Shown here: in pieces, positions 27,401 to 35,164 of the stretch
Layout of the letters: the number at the start of each line of letters is the position of its first letter
Position numbering within the stretch: position 1 is the stretch's first letter
Position numbers and translations under genes: made by a program
Assembly (NCBI GenBank): GCA_963792075.1
Contig: CAWBUW010000011.1
Span: 62,001 to 126,000, forward strand
Source of the DNA: CAWBUW01 sp963792075
Lineage (GTDB): Bacteria > Chloroflexota > Anaerolineae > Anaerolineales > UBA4823
DNA length: 64,000 nucleotides
Reading direction: 5' to 3'
The notes under the pieces: generated by a model
What the model was told of the DNA's origin: nothing
Database searches by the model: none
Seen by the model: the letters and a program-made list of their open reading frames with translations, nothing else

Positions 27401-28248
27401 CGAGCCTCATCCAGGCCGGCATCCATAACAAGCAAATCCACAACTTCGCCGATGATACCGCCGACTGGGTGAAGTTCAACGTCCAGGCCGGCCTGACCTA
27501 TACCATCACCACCTCGGCTTCCGGACGGCGCGCAGACACCTACTTGCAGCTCTTCGATACCGACGGGCAGACCTTGTTGAAAGCCAACGACGACCTCCAG
27601 GGCAGCACGGACTTTTCCTCCGGCCTGACCTGGAAGGCGCTCGAGGATGGTGTGTATTACCTCAAGGTGACCAACCGCACCAACCTCTCCTTCTGCTTCA
27701 CCGAGTACGACCTTTGGATCGTCGCGACCGGCGCGCCGATACACAGGTTATACCTGCCCTTGATCACCAATGGTACTCAGCCGGCTTCCCGGATGCTGCA
27801 AGCGCCTTTCGGCCCTCTGGGTGTGATCACCCACGTCTACCCGGACGACTATGAGGTGGATGATACCTGGACTCAAGCGCAGCCGGTCTTGCCCGGTGCA
27901 GGCCAGGTGCACTCCTTCGACAGCAACCCGGTCCTGAACCTGGCCGATAAGGATTGGGTGTTTGTCGACCTGCGCTCCAGGGACTTGATCACTTTCACCA
28001 CACAGCCGCTCACCAACACGCAAACCCTGCTTGAGCTGTTCGACGCCGATGGCTACGCCCTGAACGTGACCGGGATCAACGCGCTCAGTTGGCAGGCGAC
28101 CAGGGATGGGCGCTATTATCTCAGCGTCACTCCGGACCCGGCGAGTCCCTTAAGGATGAACTTCGGTCCTTCCGTCGACGTCGGTTACGTCCTGAACCTG
28201 GCCCTCAAAGCAGCATATCGCATCTTCATGCCTCTGCTCGTGAGATAA
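21445..28248 (+). CDS. Giant secreted SdrD-B/DUF11 repeat protein
   Basis: 2,267 residues. The signal peptide is followed by an Ala/Pro-rich stretch, a beta-rich N-terminal region, DUF11-like repeats (about 450-730, e.g. GKLLTYTIFYANTGPSEATT), then roughly a dozen SdrD-B (Cna-B-like) modules with the hallmark FEDTNNDGVLDAGEAGLPG and closing TTPxxxxVxVxLGxxYxVDFGD. Two pre-peptidase C-terminal modules follow (DSYEEDDTAAQA and DDYEVDDTWTQA). The protein ends YRIFMPLLVR; a similar internal segment, HRLYLPLITNG, falls between the two last modules. It probably forms a long stalk on the cell surface. AAAGGAGAGCC precedes the ATG. Confidence 0.9.
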   Translation: MYHSNFWRAGITGILVFNLLVSLLQPAAALAAGGPASPDLAAASASQEQASVQPAPALPGQSMPGLQAKLAPADPLAPQSTTLSVEIMSTPWATLDHNGPDQPDAPHVYVVEAMVTNAGSETANNVVVTLDYNANPAANWVLLAGEDTERVVNSLAPGEVFYAYWFARYSSVIGANHLYSVTALADNAAPVTTSQNSYNPASDKTVTTRSALSTGNSGITQVSANIVVGLAFTIDVVYNLGTDPAQLIFSPVGNPDFNPGAYRLVSTEVRFYNDTGTLATVADRLYFPSVNPLASNAEVKYTFLALTASDTRLCSYTVVKSGPNNKYDQFYCDAKSGTVITIQGSISLTLDKQANATDILQDQALGYTIDYDNTGAYGLSYTWVWDDVITTTNRVLTPTISPSPDLIETTPERVAWYLGPISPYGSGTLAFSTLVDGNGQDLADGTPIVNRAFFGINTGSLPSQSALTSTVTTIVHAPTVDLTNTDGKSTAKPGEASTYTLHVTNTGSVEATQVIITGTLPAGVTLDGAPSLLPFTQSGQTLVWHYSGTLAANTGSLTITIPVKVGLHTPNGAVLSSQAEVEYQNTAGHKYQLQTATDTTTVNGPVLTISKTASPEPVLTGKLLTYTIFYANTGPSEATTAVISDTVPTGTSYSSCSGGSSCSKNGNVVTWNLGTIAASGQANSSGSVTLIVTVDPGLDTGTEIINASYGIGSDQTTYLAGAAVISTVNRDAAIFEGYAFEDTNGNGKKDSGEAGLPGVTITLTEATASPQVTADPSGSYKFRVEQSGPITITAGGKAGYFHTTPGTIPVQSTLGITQTVNFGYAPVSATFGVIYGLVFKDTNHNGALSSGEMGIPGVTITSTWAFTPTTTTDAYGSYTLRFDEANTITINETNLVGYVSTTPDSVQAQVQVGTSGSSPVDFGDFLGNKITGRVFVDANVNGAKDTGETGLEGAAVSADGTSSLTDTNGDYVLYLAPTGGPVDITETDPAGYTSTVAIPGTGMVSIDTNTLRISSPVSGQVYSGGDFGDVVLAEVVSIQGFVWNDNGPGANLANGLRDAGEPGLAGAVVSLSTGLTQTTSADGAFDLFAPLNQAITLTETNPPGYTSTNAIAGTGTGASKWDNDTLVLAPQDQATVSAGHLFGDVQTNAVAVIQGTVFEDTNNDGVLDAGEAGLPGLRVTLEIFNGSTIAVNTGADGQYQFAVAPGTGIRITASGPGGAYYPTTPESLVARPLTAGVYPGNNFGYSSNTGLSVIYGIVFDDQNSDGHLDILEAGLAGATVKVDGVTILTSGNGLITGTFSIPVTPAGSGTVYSVHEDNPAGYRSTTPDSLNVSAVLGNSYYVDFGDTNTMMYASIYGAVFEDLDLDGVQDANEVGLPGVVISTTVGGYPYVITDTTKSYGQFTYGFDIAEAGFHTVSEQDPARPGYRSTTPDFVHAYIELGHSYTVNFGDAPDNFVSIQGTVFNDTDGNGIQDPSEVGIPGVTVTSDGTPKLTDAFGRYSHNIPNVSLPDNVLVSEQDLSGYYSTTPNEVPLQVQPSSTYRVDFGDSDETTAASIFGVVFDDLNVNGSYDLEPGLAGITVTFRNDSTAQSLTNQWGQYTFQVVATGAYTLTETDPAGYVSTNAIPGSPAVTKVDNNTLVAQVTSLGVGLGGNQFGDALRANVVAVSGQVWDDNGSGGGIAGDGLKNGSEPGLGGATLALASGMTQVTAAGGAFELYAPANQATTLAETNPTGYLSTNAIAGPDATRIDSDTLLIHSLSGGASSTGNLFGDISTNEFAILTGKVFDDQNENGVLDAGEPGFAGITVTLEAVSSTPLAIQTDANGDYMFAVLPGTVVHVTSSNPGAGYYSTTPPTLYLHPLTAGLFANNHFGYSNDADSSVIYGTVFRDDDNDTLWDLSEPSIPGVTITLDASATQTTGALGYYSFRVATAGNHTVVETDLNGYESTTPNRVTTAVDLGQGYQVDFGDAALCTISPDSYEEDDTAAQASLIQAGIHNKQIHNFADDTADWVKFNVQAGLTYTITTSASGRRADTYLQLFDTDGQTLLKANDDLQGSTDFSSGLTWKALEDGVYYLKVTNRTNLSFCFTEYDLWIVATGAPIHRLYLPLITNGTQPASRMLQAPFGPLGVITHVYPDDYEVDDTWTQAQPVLPGAGQVHSFDSNPVLNLADKDWVFVDLRSRDLITFTTQPLTNTQTLLELFDADGYALNVTGINALSWQATRDGRYYLSVTPDPASPLRMNFGPSVDVGYVLNLALKAAYRIFMPLLVR

Positions 28249-28254
28249 GAAAGA

Positions 28255-28425
28255 GGGCGAGGCGTCGCCTCGCCCGTACATGGGAGCAGATGGCCCCCTC
28301 CCAGCCTCCCCCAAATGCTGCGCATTTGGGGGAGGTGGCCGAAGGCCGGAGGGGGCCCCTCTTTCATGGCGGAGGGAAGCTTTCTTGCCCCTCGCCCTTT
28401 GGGAGAGGGTAGGGCGAGGGCTCAT
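28255..28425. repeat. Cluster of palindromic repeats
   Basis: First GGGCGAGGC-GTC-GCCTCGCCC (28255-28275), a probable terminator of the SdrD-B gene. Then CCTCCCCCAAATGC-TGC-GCATTTGGGGGAGG (28305-28335) nested in GGCCCCCTCC/GGAGGGGGCC outer arms. Then CCCCTCGCCCTTTGGGAGAG, a repeat also present three times at 58214-58360. No gene is seen here. Confidence 0.75.
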
Positions 28426-28462
28426 CCCCAAATTGTTTATCTTCATTTTGGGAGCGCTCCCA

Positions 28463-28491
28463 TAGACAACATCCCGCCGGGACGGTATAAT
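28463..28491 (+). promoter_or_regulatory. Promoter of the exporter operon
   Basis: TAGACA (28463-28468) and TATAAT (28486-28491) with 17-bp spacing. The REP hairpin at 28500-28532 would then lie at the very 5' end of the transcript, before the adaptor start at 28558. Confidence 0.65.
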
Positions 28492-28499
28492 GAAAAAAA

Positions 28500-28532
28500 A
28501 GACCCTAAAGGTTTTCAAAACCTTTAGGGTCT
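28500..28532. repeat. 33-bp REP hairpin, CCCTAAAGG family (copy 1)
   Basis: AGACCCTAAAGGTTTT, one loop base, AAAACCTTTAGGGTCT. It belongs to the same family as 34510-34542, 35176-35208 and 59769-59801. The inner stem is GGTTTT/AAAACC here and GGTCT/AGACC in the two copies beside the transposase. Confidence 0.9.
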
Positions 28533-28557
28533 CCAGGTCTTGCCCGGAGATTTGCCC

Positions 28558-29643
28558 ATGCGCTTATCCCTCTTCTGCCTCGCTCTGCTCCTGGCGGCCT
28601 GCTCTGCCTCCGCCGGGGCCGAGCAGGCCACGCCCACGCCGCTGCCTGCCCCCGCCTTGCCCACCTTTACCGTACAGCAGTCTTCGCTGGCGCAGGAAGT
28701 CAGCCTGACCGGGCGCATCCGGCCCGTGCTCGTGCGGGAAGCGGCGTTCGAGATCAAGGGCAAAATTGGCCTGGTCTACGTCCTGCCCGGCGACCCCGTC
28801 CACAAGGGCCAACTGCTCGCCGAGCTGGAATCCTACCCCTCCCTGCTGGCCGAGCTGGCAGCCGCGCGCCAGGCCGCCCAGGCCGCCGCGGACGCCGAGC
28901 AGCAGGAGCTGCGCCGGGTGGAGATTGCCCTGGAGATCGCCCGGCTTGGCCTCACCCTGGCGCAAAAAGCGCAGCTCCCCGAACAGGTGCGCATTGGGGA
29001 GCTGCAAGTGGAATTGGCCCAGATGGACCTGGCGACCGTGCAGCAGCGCATCGCCGACCGCCTGCGCTCCGATGACGTACAGCGCCTGGAGGCCGAGCTG
29101 GCCCAGTCCCGCCTCCTGGCCGGGATGGACGGCGTCCTGCTGGACGAGATCCGCCCCGGCGCGGAGGTGCGCCCCGGCTCCCCCGTCGCATCCATTGGCG
29201 ACCCGGCCCAGGTCGAGCTGGCCGCAGCGCCCAATATCTCCACGGAGATCGCCAGCCTGCGCGAGGGCATGCCCGTCAGCCTGTGGCTGGAACAAACCCC
29301 CGCCAGAGTGCTCAGCGGGGTCATCCGCCAGCTCCCCACGCCCTACGGCAGCGGGAAGACGGAGGACGTATTCGCCCCCGTGTCGATCACGATCGACCAA
29401 CCCGCCGCGCAGGCCGGTTATACCCTGGGCGACACTTTCCAGGTGCGCGTCACCGTGGCCGACCTCCCGGACGCAGTCTGGCTGCCTCCGGCCGCGCTGC
29501 GCTCGGTCGGAGGGGTCACTTTTGTCTTTATGCAAGGCCCTACCGGTCCTAAGCGCGTCAACGTGACCACGGGCATCTTCAACCGCACGCAGGTGCAGAT
29601 CCTGGAGGGCCTGGTCCCAGGCCAGGTGGTGATAGCCCCATAA
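28558..29643 (+). CDS. Efflux adaptor lipoprotein (HlyD/MacA-like)
   Basis: 361 residues. The lipobox LLLAAC gives a lipoprotein; a Pro-rich linker follows. Then come a barrel/lipoyl segment (AAFEIKGKIGLVYVLPGDPVHKGQLLAELES), an Ala/Gln-rich coiled-coil hairpin (about 100-180), the second lipoyl half (AGMDGVLLDEIRPGAEVRPGSPVASIGD) and a C-terminal beta barrel. It probably links the permease to the outside of the membrane. The permease gene starts 39 bp later. The ATG at 28558 has GGAG 9 bp upstream and is preferred over 28540. Confidence 0.88.
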   Translation: MRLSLFCLALLLAACSASAGAEQATPTPLPAPALPTFTVQQSSLAQEVSLTGRIRPVLVREAAFEIKGKIGLVYVLPGDPVHKGQLLAELESYPSLLAELAAARQAAQAAADAEQQELRRVEIALEIARLGLTLAQKAQLPEQVRIGELQVELAQMDLATVQQRIADRLRSDDVQRLEAELAQSRLLAGMDGVLLDEIRPGAEVRPGSPVASIGDPAQVELAAAPNISTEIASLREGMPVSLWLEQTPARVLSGVIRQLPTPYGSGKTEDVFAPVSITIDQPAAQAGYTLGDTFQVRVTVADLPDAVWLPPAALRSVGGVTFVFMQGPTGPKRVNVTTGIFNRTQVQILEGLVPGQVVIAP

Positions 29644-29681
29644 ACGCACCGCGTTTCCCTCTCTGGCATCAAGCGCTGGCC

Positions 29682-32600
29682 GTGGTCTGGCTGGCGCTGC
29701 GCCGCGCCTACTCCCAGCGCTGGTTGATCCTGGCGACCTCCCTCGGCCTGGCTATCGCCGTCGCTTTCACCCTGTGCATCCCGCTGTATGCCGACGCAGT
29801 CCATTTCCGCCTGCTGCGCCAGCGCCTGGGGGCCGATAAGCTGCCCGGACAGACCACGCCGCTGCCCTTCCTGCTGCGCTACCGGCGCACTTCGGTAGCG
29901 CCGTGGCAGTGGGCCGACATCCAGCCCATCGATGATTATCTCACCTCCGAGGCCGTCGACTCGCTGCGTCTGCCCATACTGCGCCAGGTGCGCTTCTTCC
30001 GCACCAATTCATTCCAGCTTTACCCCTCCTACGACCCTGCCAACCCCAAGACAAAGTACCTCTACGATTACTTCTTTTTCGCCACCCTCCAGGATGCGGG
30101 TTCAGGGGCGGACAGGGGGCTGAAAATTGGGCTTCAGCCCCCACCCGCCCCTGAAAAAGAGGGCAGTTGGGGGATTTTTGAGACGTTTCACGTCTCAAAA
30201 ATCCCCCAGGCCCCCACTTTTGAGGCGGCTGTCCGCCCTCAAAAGGATGCGTGGGGGGAGCTGACCTCTCCCAGGGCTCCTTCCCCGCCGCAGCCGGGCC
30301 GGAGGACGAGGTGATCCCGGTGCTGGTCTCGCAGGAGAAGGGGCTCGAGTTCGGGCTGCAGGTCGGCGAGGTCTACTACCTGCGCCGCTCCGGCATCTCC
30401 GATATAAGCGTGCGCATCGCCGGCTTTTGGGCGCCCACCGACCCGCTGGCGCCCTACTGGGAGCCTTCCTCGACCAACGCCCTGTTCGTCCCCGAAGATA
30501 CCTATGCGCAGCGCCTGGCCCCCGTCCTGGAGGACGAGCTGCAGACGGCCCAGTGGTACCTCGTTTTCGACGGCCGCGACCTGCACGCCTCCGATGTCGC
30601 CGGCCTGCTGCGCCATTTCCAATCCATCCGGCGGACTCTCGAAGCAGAGTTCCCCGGTATCCAACTGCTCTCCTCGCCGCTGGCCGAGCTCGAACGCTAC
30701 CAGGCCGAGGCCCCCGCGCTGACCCTGCTGCTGTACGCCTTCGCCATCCCCATCGCCGGGCTGACCCTGGCCTTCATCGGCCTGGTCACGGGCATGTTCA
30801 TCGCCCAGCACCAGCACGAGATCGCCATGCTGCGCTCGCGCGGCGCTTCGGTGCTGCACGCTGCGGGCATTACCGCCGCCGAGGGATTGGCCATGGCCGC
30901 GCTGGCGCTCGCCCTGGGCATCCCCGCCGGGCTGTACCTGGCAGCGCGCATCGGCCAGGCCCGCTCCTTCCTCGATTTCTCCGACAGCATCCACCTGCGC
31001 ATTGCGCTCACGCCCACCAGCCTGGGGTACGCCCTCGGCGCCATCCTGTTCATCGTCATCGTGCAGATCGGCCTGCTGACCGCCCTGGCGGCCCGGCGCA
31101 CCATCGTCAGCTACCGCCAGGAGCGCGCCCGCCAGACCCAGCGCCCCTGGTGGCAGCGCTCCTACCTGGACCTGCTCACGTTGGCGCCCGCCGTCTATGC
31201 GCTGTGGGTGCTGCGCCAACAGGGCTCCCTCGCCGCACAGGGCGCCGCGCAGGGCGCCGCGGCGCTTACCAACCCGCTGCAAAACCCGCTGCTGCTGCTG
31301 TCGCCGGCGCTCGTCCTGCTGGCCTGCACGCTGCTGCTGCTGCGCCTGCTGCCCTCCCTGATGAGCCTGCTCGCCTGGGCCGCGGCGCGCACCAATTCGG
31401 TCGGCTTCCTCATGGCGGCGCGCTACCTGGCGCGCAGCCCGGCTTTTTACAATACGCCCCTCTCGCTGCTGATCCTCACCTTCAGCCTGTCGGCTTACAC
31501 CGCCTCCCTGGCTTACACCCTCGACCGCCAGCTTTACCGCCAGACCTTCTACCAGGTCGGCGCAGACCTCAGCATTACCGAGGACGGCATCCTGCCGCCG
31601 CACAACCCGGGGGAATCCGCCCGCGGGCAGTCCCTCACCCCTCCACCGGTCTCCCTCTCGGCCTCGTCTTACCTTTTCGACCCGGTGGCTGACCACCTGC
31701 GCATCCCGGGAGTGCTGGCGGCAACGCGGGTGGGCATCCACAGCGCCGCCTTTGCCCAGGCCGGCGGCAAACAAATCCCCGGCGTGTTCATCGGCATCGA
31801 CCCGCTCACCTTCGCCTCCGTAGCCTACTGGCAGCGCGATTTCGCCTCCCCCTCCCTGGGCGCGCTGATGAACGCCATCGCCGCCACGCCCAATGGCGCG
31901 CTCGTCTCCCGCGCTTACCTGGAGCAGCAGGGTTTGAAAACCGGCGACCCGCTCGACCTGGTCGTCACGGCGCAGTCCAACTTCCCCACCCACCTGGTCG
32001 TCGTGGGCAGCGTGGACCTTTTCCCCTCCTGGTACCCCGACCAGGGCCCGCTCGTCGTCGCCAACCTGAGCGATTTCTACACCCAGGCCAACGCCGAGTA
32101 TCCCCACCAGGTCTGGCTGAAGCTGGCTCCCCAGGCGGACCCGGCCCAGATCCTGCGCTCGGTACGCGGCTTCACGGCCAGTTTCGACCCTGGCATCCCC
32201 ATGCAGGAGATCGACCAGAACGGGCTGAACACCTTCGTCGAGACCTGGTCGGCTTCCGCGGATCTGGTCCTGGCCGCGCAGCGCAGCCCGGCCCGCCAGG
32301 GATTGTTTGGCCTGCTCTCGGTGGGCTTCATTTCCTCGGCCCTGCTCACCGTGCTCGGCTTCCTGCTCTATGCGCTGTTCTCCTTCCGCCGCCGCTTCAT
32401 CGAGCTGGGCATGCTGCGCGCCATCGGCCTCTCGGCGGCGCAGATGACCGGGCTGCTGGCTTCCGAGCTGGCTTTTCTCACCGGCGGCGGGTTGGTCGTG
32501 GGGACGCTGCTGGGCGTCTCGGCCTCCCGGCTCTTCATCCCCTTCATGCAGGCCGGGGCCGCCGCCGACCGCTACCCGCCCTTCGTCACGCTGATCGCCT

Positions 32601-32725
32601 GGCCCGCCATCTTCGAGATGGCGGCGCTGTTCGCCGGGTTGTTCCTGATCGCGCTGGGCGTGCTCGTTGCGCTGCTGCGGCGCATGAAGATCTTCCAGGC
32701 GATCAAGCTGGGGGAGACCACCTGA
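29682..32725 (+). CDS. FtsX/MacB-type ABC exporter permease (frameshift and insertion)
   Basis: About 1,010 residues over two frames. The N-terminus MVWLALRRAYSQRWLILATS holds the first membrane helix, then an extracytoplasmic domain, a three-helix FtsX core (QAEAPALTLLLYAFAIPIAG), four more helices around residues 480-600, a second extracytoplasmic domain, and a second FtsX core ending VALLRRMKIFQAIKLGE. The first frame reaches 30314 and the real downstream frame is open from 30251. One added base in the G run at 30253-30258 would join them. A palindrome block at 30091-30251 is embedded in frame. Two ATPase genes follow, the first overlapping the stop. Confidence 0.8.
30091..30251. repeat. 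Palindrome block inserted in the permease gene, with 8-bp direct repeats
   Basis: AGGATGCG occurs at 30091-30098 and again at 30244-30251. The 153-bp unit between them (51 codons, no stop) holds three hairpins: TTCAGGGGCGG...CCGCCCCTGAA with GGGGGCTGAA...TTCAGCCCCC nested inside; TGGGGGATTTTTGAGACG-TTTCA-CGTCTCAAAAATCCCCCA; and CTTTTGAGGCGG...CCGCCCTCAAAAG. The encoded peptide does not look like the surrounding protein. Confidence 0.75.
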
Positions 32726-33732
32726 TGAGCGCCGAGACCTTCATCTCCTGCGAGAACCTCGTCCGCATCTACCGCCTGGGCGAACAGGAAGTCTTCGCCT
32801 TGCAGGGCCTGGACCTGGCCGTGCCGCGCGGCGAGATGCTCGGCATCGTCGGCGCGTCCGGCTCGGGCAAATCCACGCTGCTCAACGTGATCGGCGGCCT
32901 GGACCGCCCGACCGCCGGGCGCATCCGCGTGGGCGGGCAGGACCTGCTCCGCCTCAGCGGCCGCGGCCTGGACCGCTACCGCCGCTCCCAGGTCGGTTTC
33001 GTCTGGCAGCAGGGCACGCGCAACCTGATCCCTTACCTCAGCGCGCTCGAAAACGCCTGCCTGCCCCTGCTGCTGGCGGGCCAATCCCGACGCACGGCGC
33101 GGGGGCGCGCCACGGCGCTGCTCGAGACCGTCGGCCTGGGAGACCGCCTGGGCCACCGGTTGGCCGAGCTTTCAGGCGGCGAGCAGCAGCGCGTCGCCAT
33201 TGCCGTCGCGCTCGCCAACCAGCCGCAGCTCCTGCTGGCGGACGAGCCCACCGGCGAGGTGGACACCGCCTCCGCTTCCGTGATCTACGACCTCTTCCGC
33301 CACGTATGCCACAAGCAGGGCATTACCACCATCATCGTCTCCCACGATAGCGGCCTGGCCCTCCACGTGGACCGCGTCGTGGCGGTGCGGGATGGCAAGC
33401 TGGCCTCCGAGACCGTGCGCGCCGTGGCGGGCGAGAGCGGGCATACCCAGGAAATGGTCGTCCTGGACTCGGCCGGACGACTGCAGATCCCCAAGGAATA
33501 CCTGCATCGCTTCGACATCCAGCGCCGCGTGCTGCTCGAAGCGCAGGCAGACGGCATCCTGATCCGCCCGGCGGGTGCGGTGGGCGCGGAATCCGAAGCA
33601 GGCAGCGCCGCCTCCCAGGCGGAAGCGCTGCCCATCGAAACAGACGACCGCTTGCCGCCTGCCCTTCGCCGCGCCGCAGACGTGTGGGAGCGCCTGCGGG
33701 AGCGCATTTCCGCGGCGCGGAGGCCAGGATGA
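32725..33732 (+). CDS. ABC exporter ATPase 1
   Basis: 335 residues of the LolD/MacB ATPase type: Walker A GASGSGKST, VGFVWQQGTRNLIPYLSALENA as Q-loop region, signature LSGGEQQR, Walker B LLLADEPTGEVD and H-loop IIVSHDSGLAL. All catalytic residues are present. A C-terminal extension of about 100 residues (from RAVAGESGHTQEMVVLDSAG) is unusual and may regulate the pair. The start ATG overlaps the permease stop; its own stop overlaps the start of the second ATPase. Confidence 0.93.
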   Translation: MSAETFISCENLVRIYRLGEQEVFALQGLDLAVPRGEMLGIVGASGSGKSTLLNVIGGLDRPTAGRIRVGGQDLLRLSGRGLDRYRRSQVGFVWQQGTRNLIPYLSALENACLPLLLAGQSRRTARGRATALLETVGLGDRLGHRLAELSGGEQQRVAIAVALANQPQLLLADEPTGEVDTASASVIYDLFRHVCHKQGITTIIVSHDSGLALHVDRVVAVRDGKLASETVRAVAGESGHTQEMVVLDSAGRLQIPKEYLHRFDIQRRVLLEAQADGILIRPAGAVGAESEAGSAASQAEALPIETDDRLPPALRRAADVWERLRERISAARRPG

Positions 33733-34528
33733 CAGCCTCCTCCGTCCACGCCATGCAAACCCACGCCGCCAACCTCATCATCCATACCCAGGACCTCGTC
33801 CGCACTTACATTCTCGGCACGCGGCTTGTGCCTGCGCTGCGCGGCGTGAACCTGGACCTGCCCTTTGGCCAGTTCTGGCTGGTCAAGGGCCGCTCCGGCT
33901 CGGGGAAAACGACACTGCTCAACTGCCTGGGCGGGTTGGACATGCCCACTTCCGGCCGCGTCACCGTGCTGGGAGAAGAGATCAGCCGCATGGATGACGC
34001 GCAGCGCACCGCCTGGCGGCGCGATCACGTGGGCCTGATCTTCCAGTCCTTTGGCTTGCTGCCCACGCTCTCGGCCTACGAGAATATCGAGCTGGCCTTG
34101 CGTTTGCGCGCCAGCGCTCCCCTTACCTCCTCTCATTCTGCTGCGCAAAACAAGGCGTCGCCCGCAGGCAGCCAGGCTGATTATTCCTCCCTGGCGGCGC
34201 GGCGCGCCCGCACGCTGGAAGTGCTCGACCTGGTTGGCCTGGACCGTTGGAAGAACCACCGTCCCTACGAGATGTCCGGGGGCCAGCAGCAGCGCGTCGC
34301 CATCGCCCGCGCCCTGGTGCACCGCGCCCCCTGCTGCTCGCCGACGAGCCGACCGGCGAGCTGGACTCGACCACCTCGCGGGCCATCCTGTCCCTCTTCC
34401 GCAGCCTGGTCGAGCAGCAGGGCCTCACCTTGCTCGTCGTCTCGCACGATCCGCTGGTAGAGGATTACGCCGACCGTGTGCTGCATCTGAGCGATGGGAG
34501 GATTTTATTAGACCCTAAAGGTCTTTAA
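33729..34528 (+). CDS. ABC exporter ATPase 2 (frameshift)
   Basis: A LolD/MacB-type ATPase: Walker A GRSGSGKTT, Q-loop LIFQSFGLLPTLSAYENI, signature MSGGQQQR, then, after a one-base shift, LLLADEPTGELDS and LLVVSHDPLV. The shift falls in the C run at about 34327-34331, where one added C restores the frame. An extra Ser/Ala-rich stretch (SAPLTSSHSAAQNKASPAG) lies between the helical-domain strands. Its last residues, DPKGL, and the stop codon come from the REP hairpin at 34510-34542. It probably forms a heterodimer with ATPase 1. Confidence 0.85.
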
Positions 34529-34542
34529 GACCTTTAGGGTCT
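34510..34542. repeat. 33-bp REP hairpin, CCCTAAAGG family (copy 2)
   Basis: AGACCCTAAAGGTCTT, one loop base, AAGACCTTTAGGGTCT. It encodes the C-terminal DPKGL and the stop codon of ATPase 2 and ends 29 bp before the transposase start. A third copy lies just after the transposase. Confidence 0.92.
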
Positions 34543-34571
34543 TTTAAGGTCTTCTGGTTTATAATCATTAC

Positions 34572-35164
34572 ATGACCAGTCCTCCTGCCCTTAGCCTGGA
34601 CACCTATTATCACATTTATAACCGCGGTATCAACCGAGAAAATATCTTCATCGATGACCGGAATTATGACTATTTTCTCCAGCTCTACCGCCGTCATCTT
34701 GTCCCAATCGCTGAAACGTACGCCTACTGTCTTCTTCGCAATCACTTTCATCTTCTGGTCCGCATTAAACCTCCCAAGAAAGCTCATCCCAAGACTCAAA
34801 ATCCCCCTCCCAGAAGTTCTCCGATTTCTTCAACGCTTACGCCAAAGCGATCAACAAAGGATATGGCCGCACCGGCAGCTTGTTTCAACACCCATTTGGT
34901 CGTGTCCCTATAACGGATGATCACCAGTTTTGGTGTGTGATTGCATATATCCACCAAAATCCGCAGAAGCATCAATACGCGGATGATTTCCGCACATGGC
35001 CTCATTCATCATTTAATATCATCCCTTCATCAAATCCTACTTTTATAGAACGCAGCTCAGTCTTAGCCTGGTTCGGAGGCCTCCCGCAATATTTGGCCCT
35101 CCACGAAACCTGGGTGACTGATGCTCGCAGCAAATGGTTTGCAGAAGATGACCGAGAAAAATGA
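34572..35164 (+). CDS. REP-associated tyrosine transposase, RAYT (frameshift)
   Basis: About 197 residues of the Y1/IS200-like REP transposase family, which nicks single-stranded hairpin DNA using a HUH motif and a catalytic Tyr. Seen: YYHIYNRGINRENIFIDDRN at the N-terminus; YCLLRNHFHLLVRIK with the HxH pair; SDFFNAYAKAINKGYGRTGSLF and the C-terminal AYIHQNPQKHQYADDFRTWP with a candidate catalytic Tyr. The frame changes at the C run 34803-34807, and one added base restores it. Hairpins of one family flank it (34510-34542, 35176-35208), as in known RAYT loci. It could be active, recently inactivated, or misread. Confidence 0.88.

Noticed and set aside
26467..27744. 425-codon open frame on the minus strand
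   Set aside because: It is antisense to the SdrD-B repeats; its repeated look only mirrors those repeats.
30239..32107. 622-codon open frame on the minus strand
   Set aside because: It is antisense to the FtsX-type permease, rich in Gln, Gly and Ala from codon-position GC bias, and has no recognisable domain.
34880..35164. Separate small gene after the transposase
   Set aside because: It is the C-terminal half of the RAYT protein in a shifted frame; family sequence continues without a gap.
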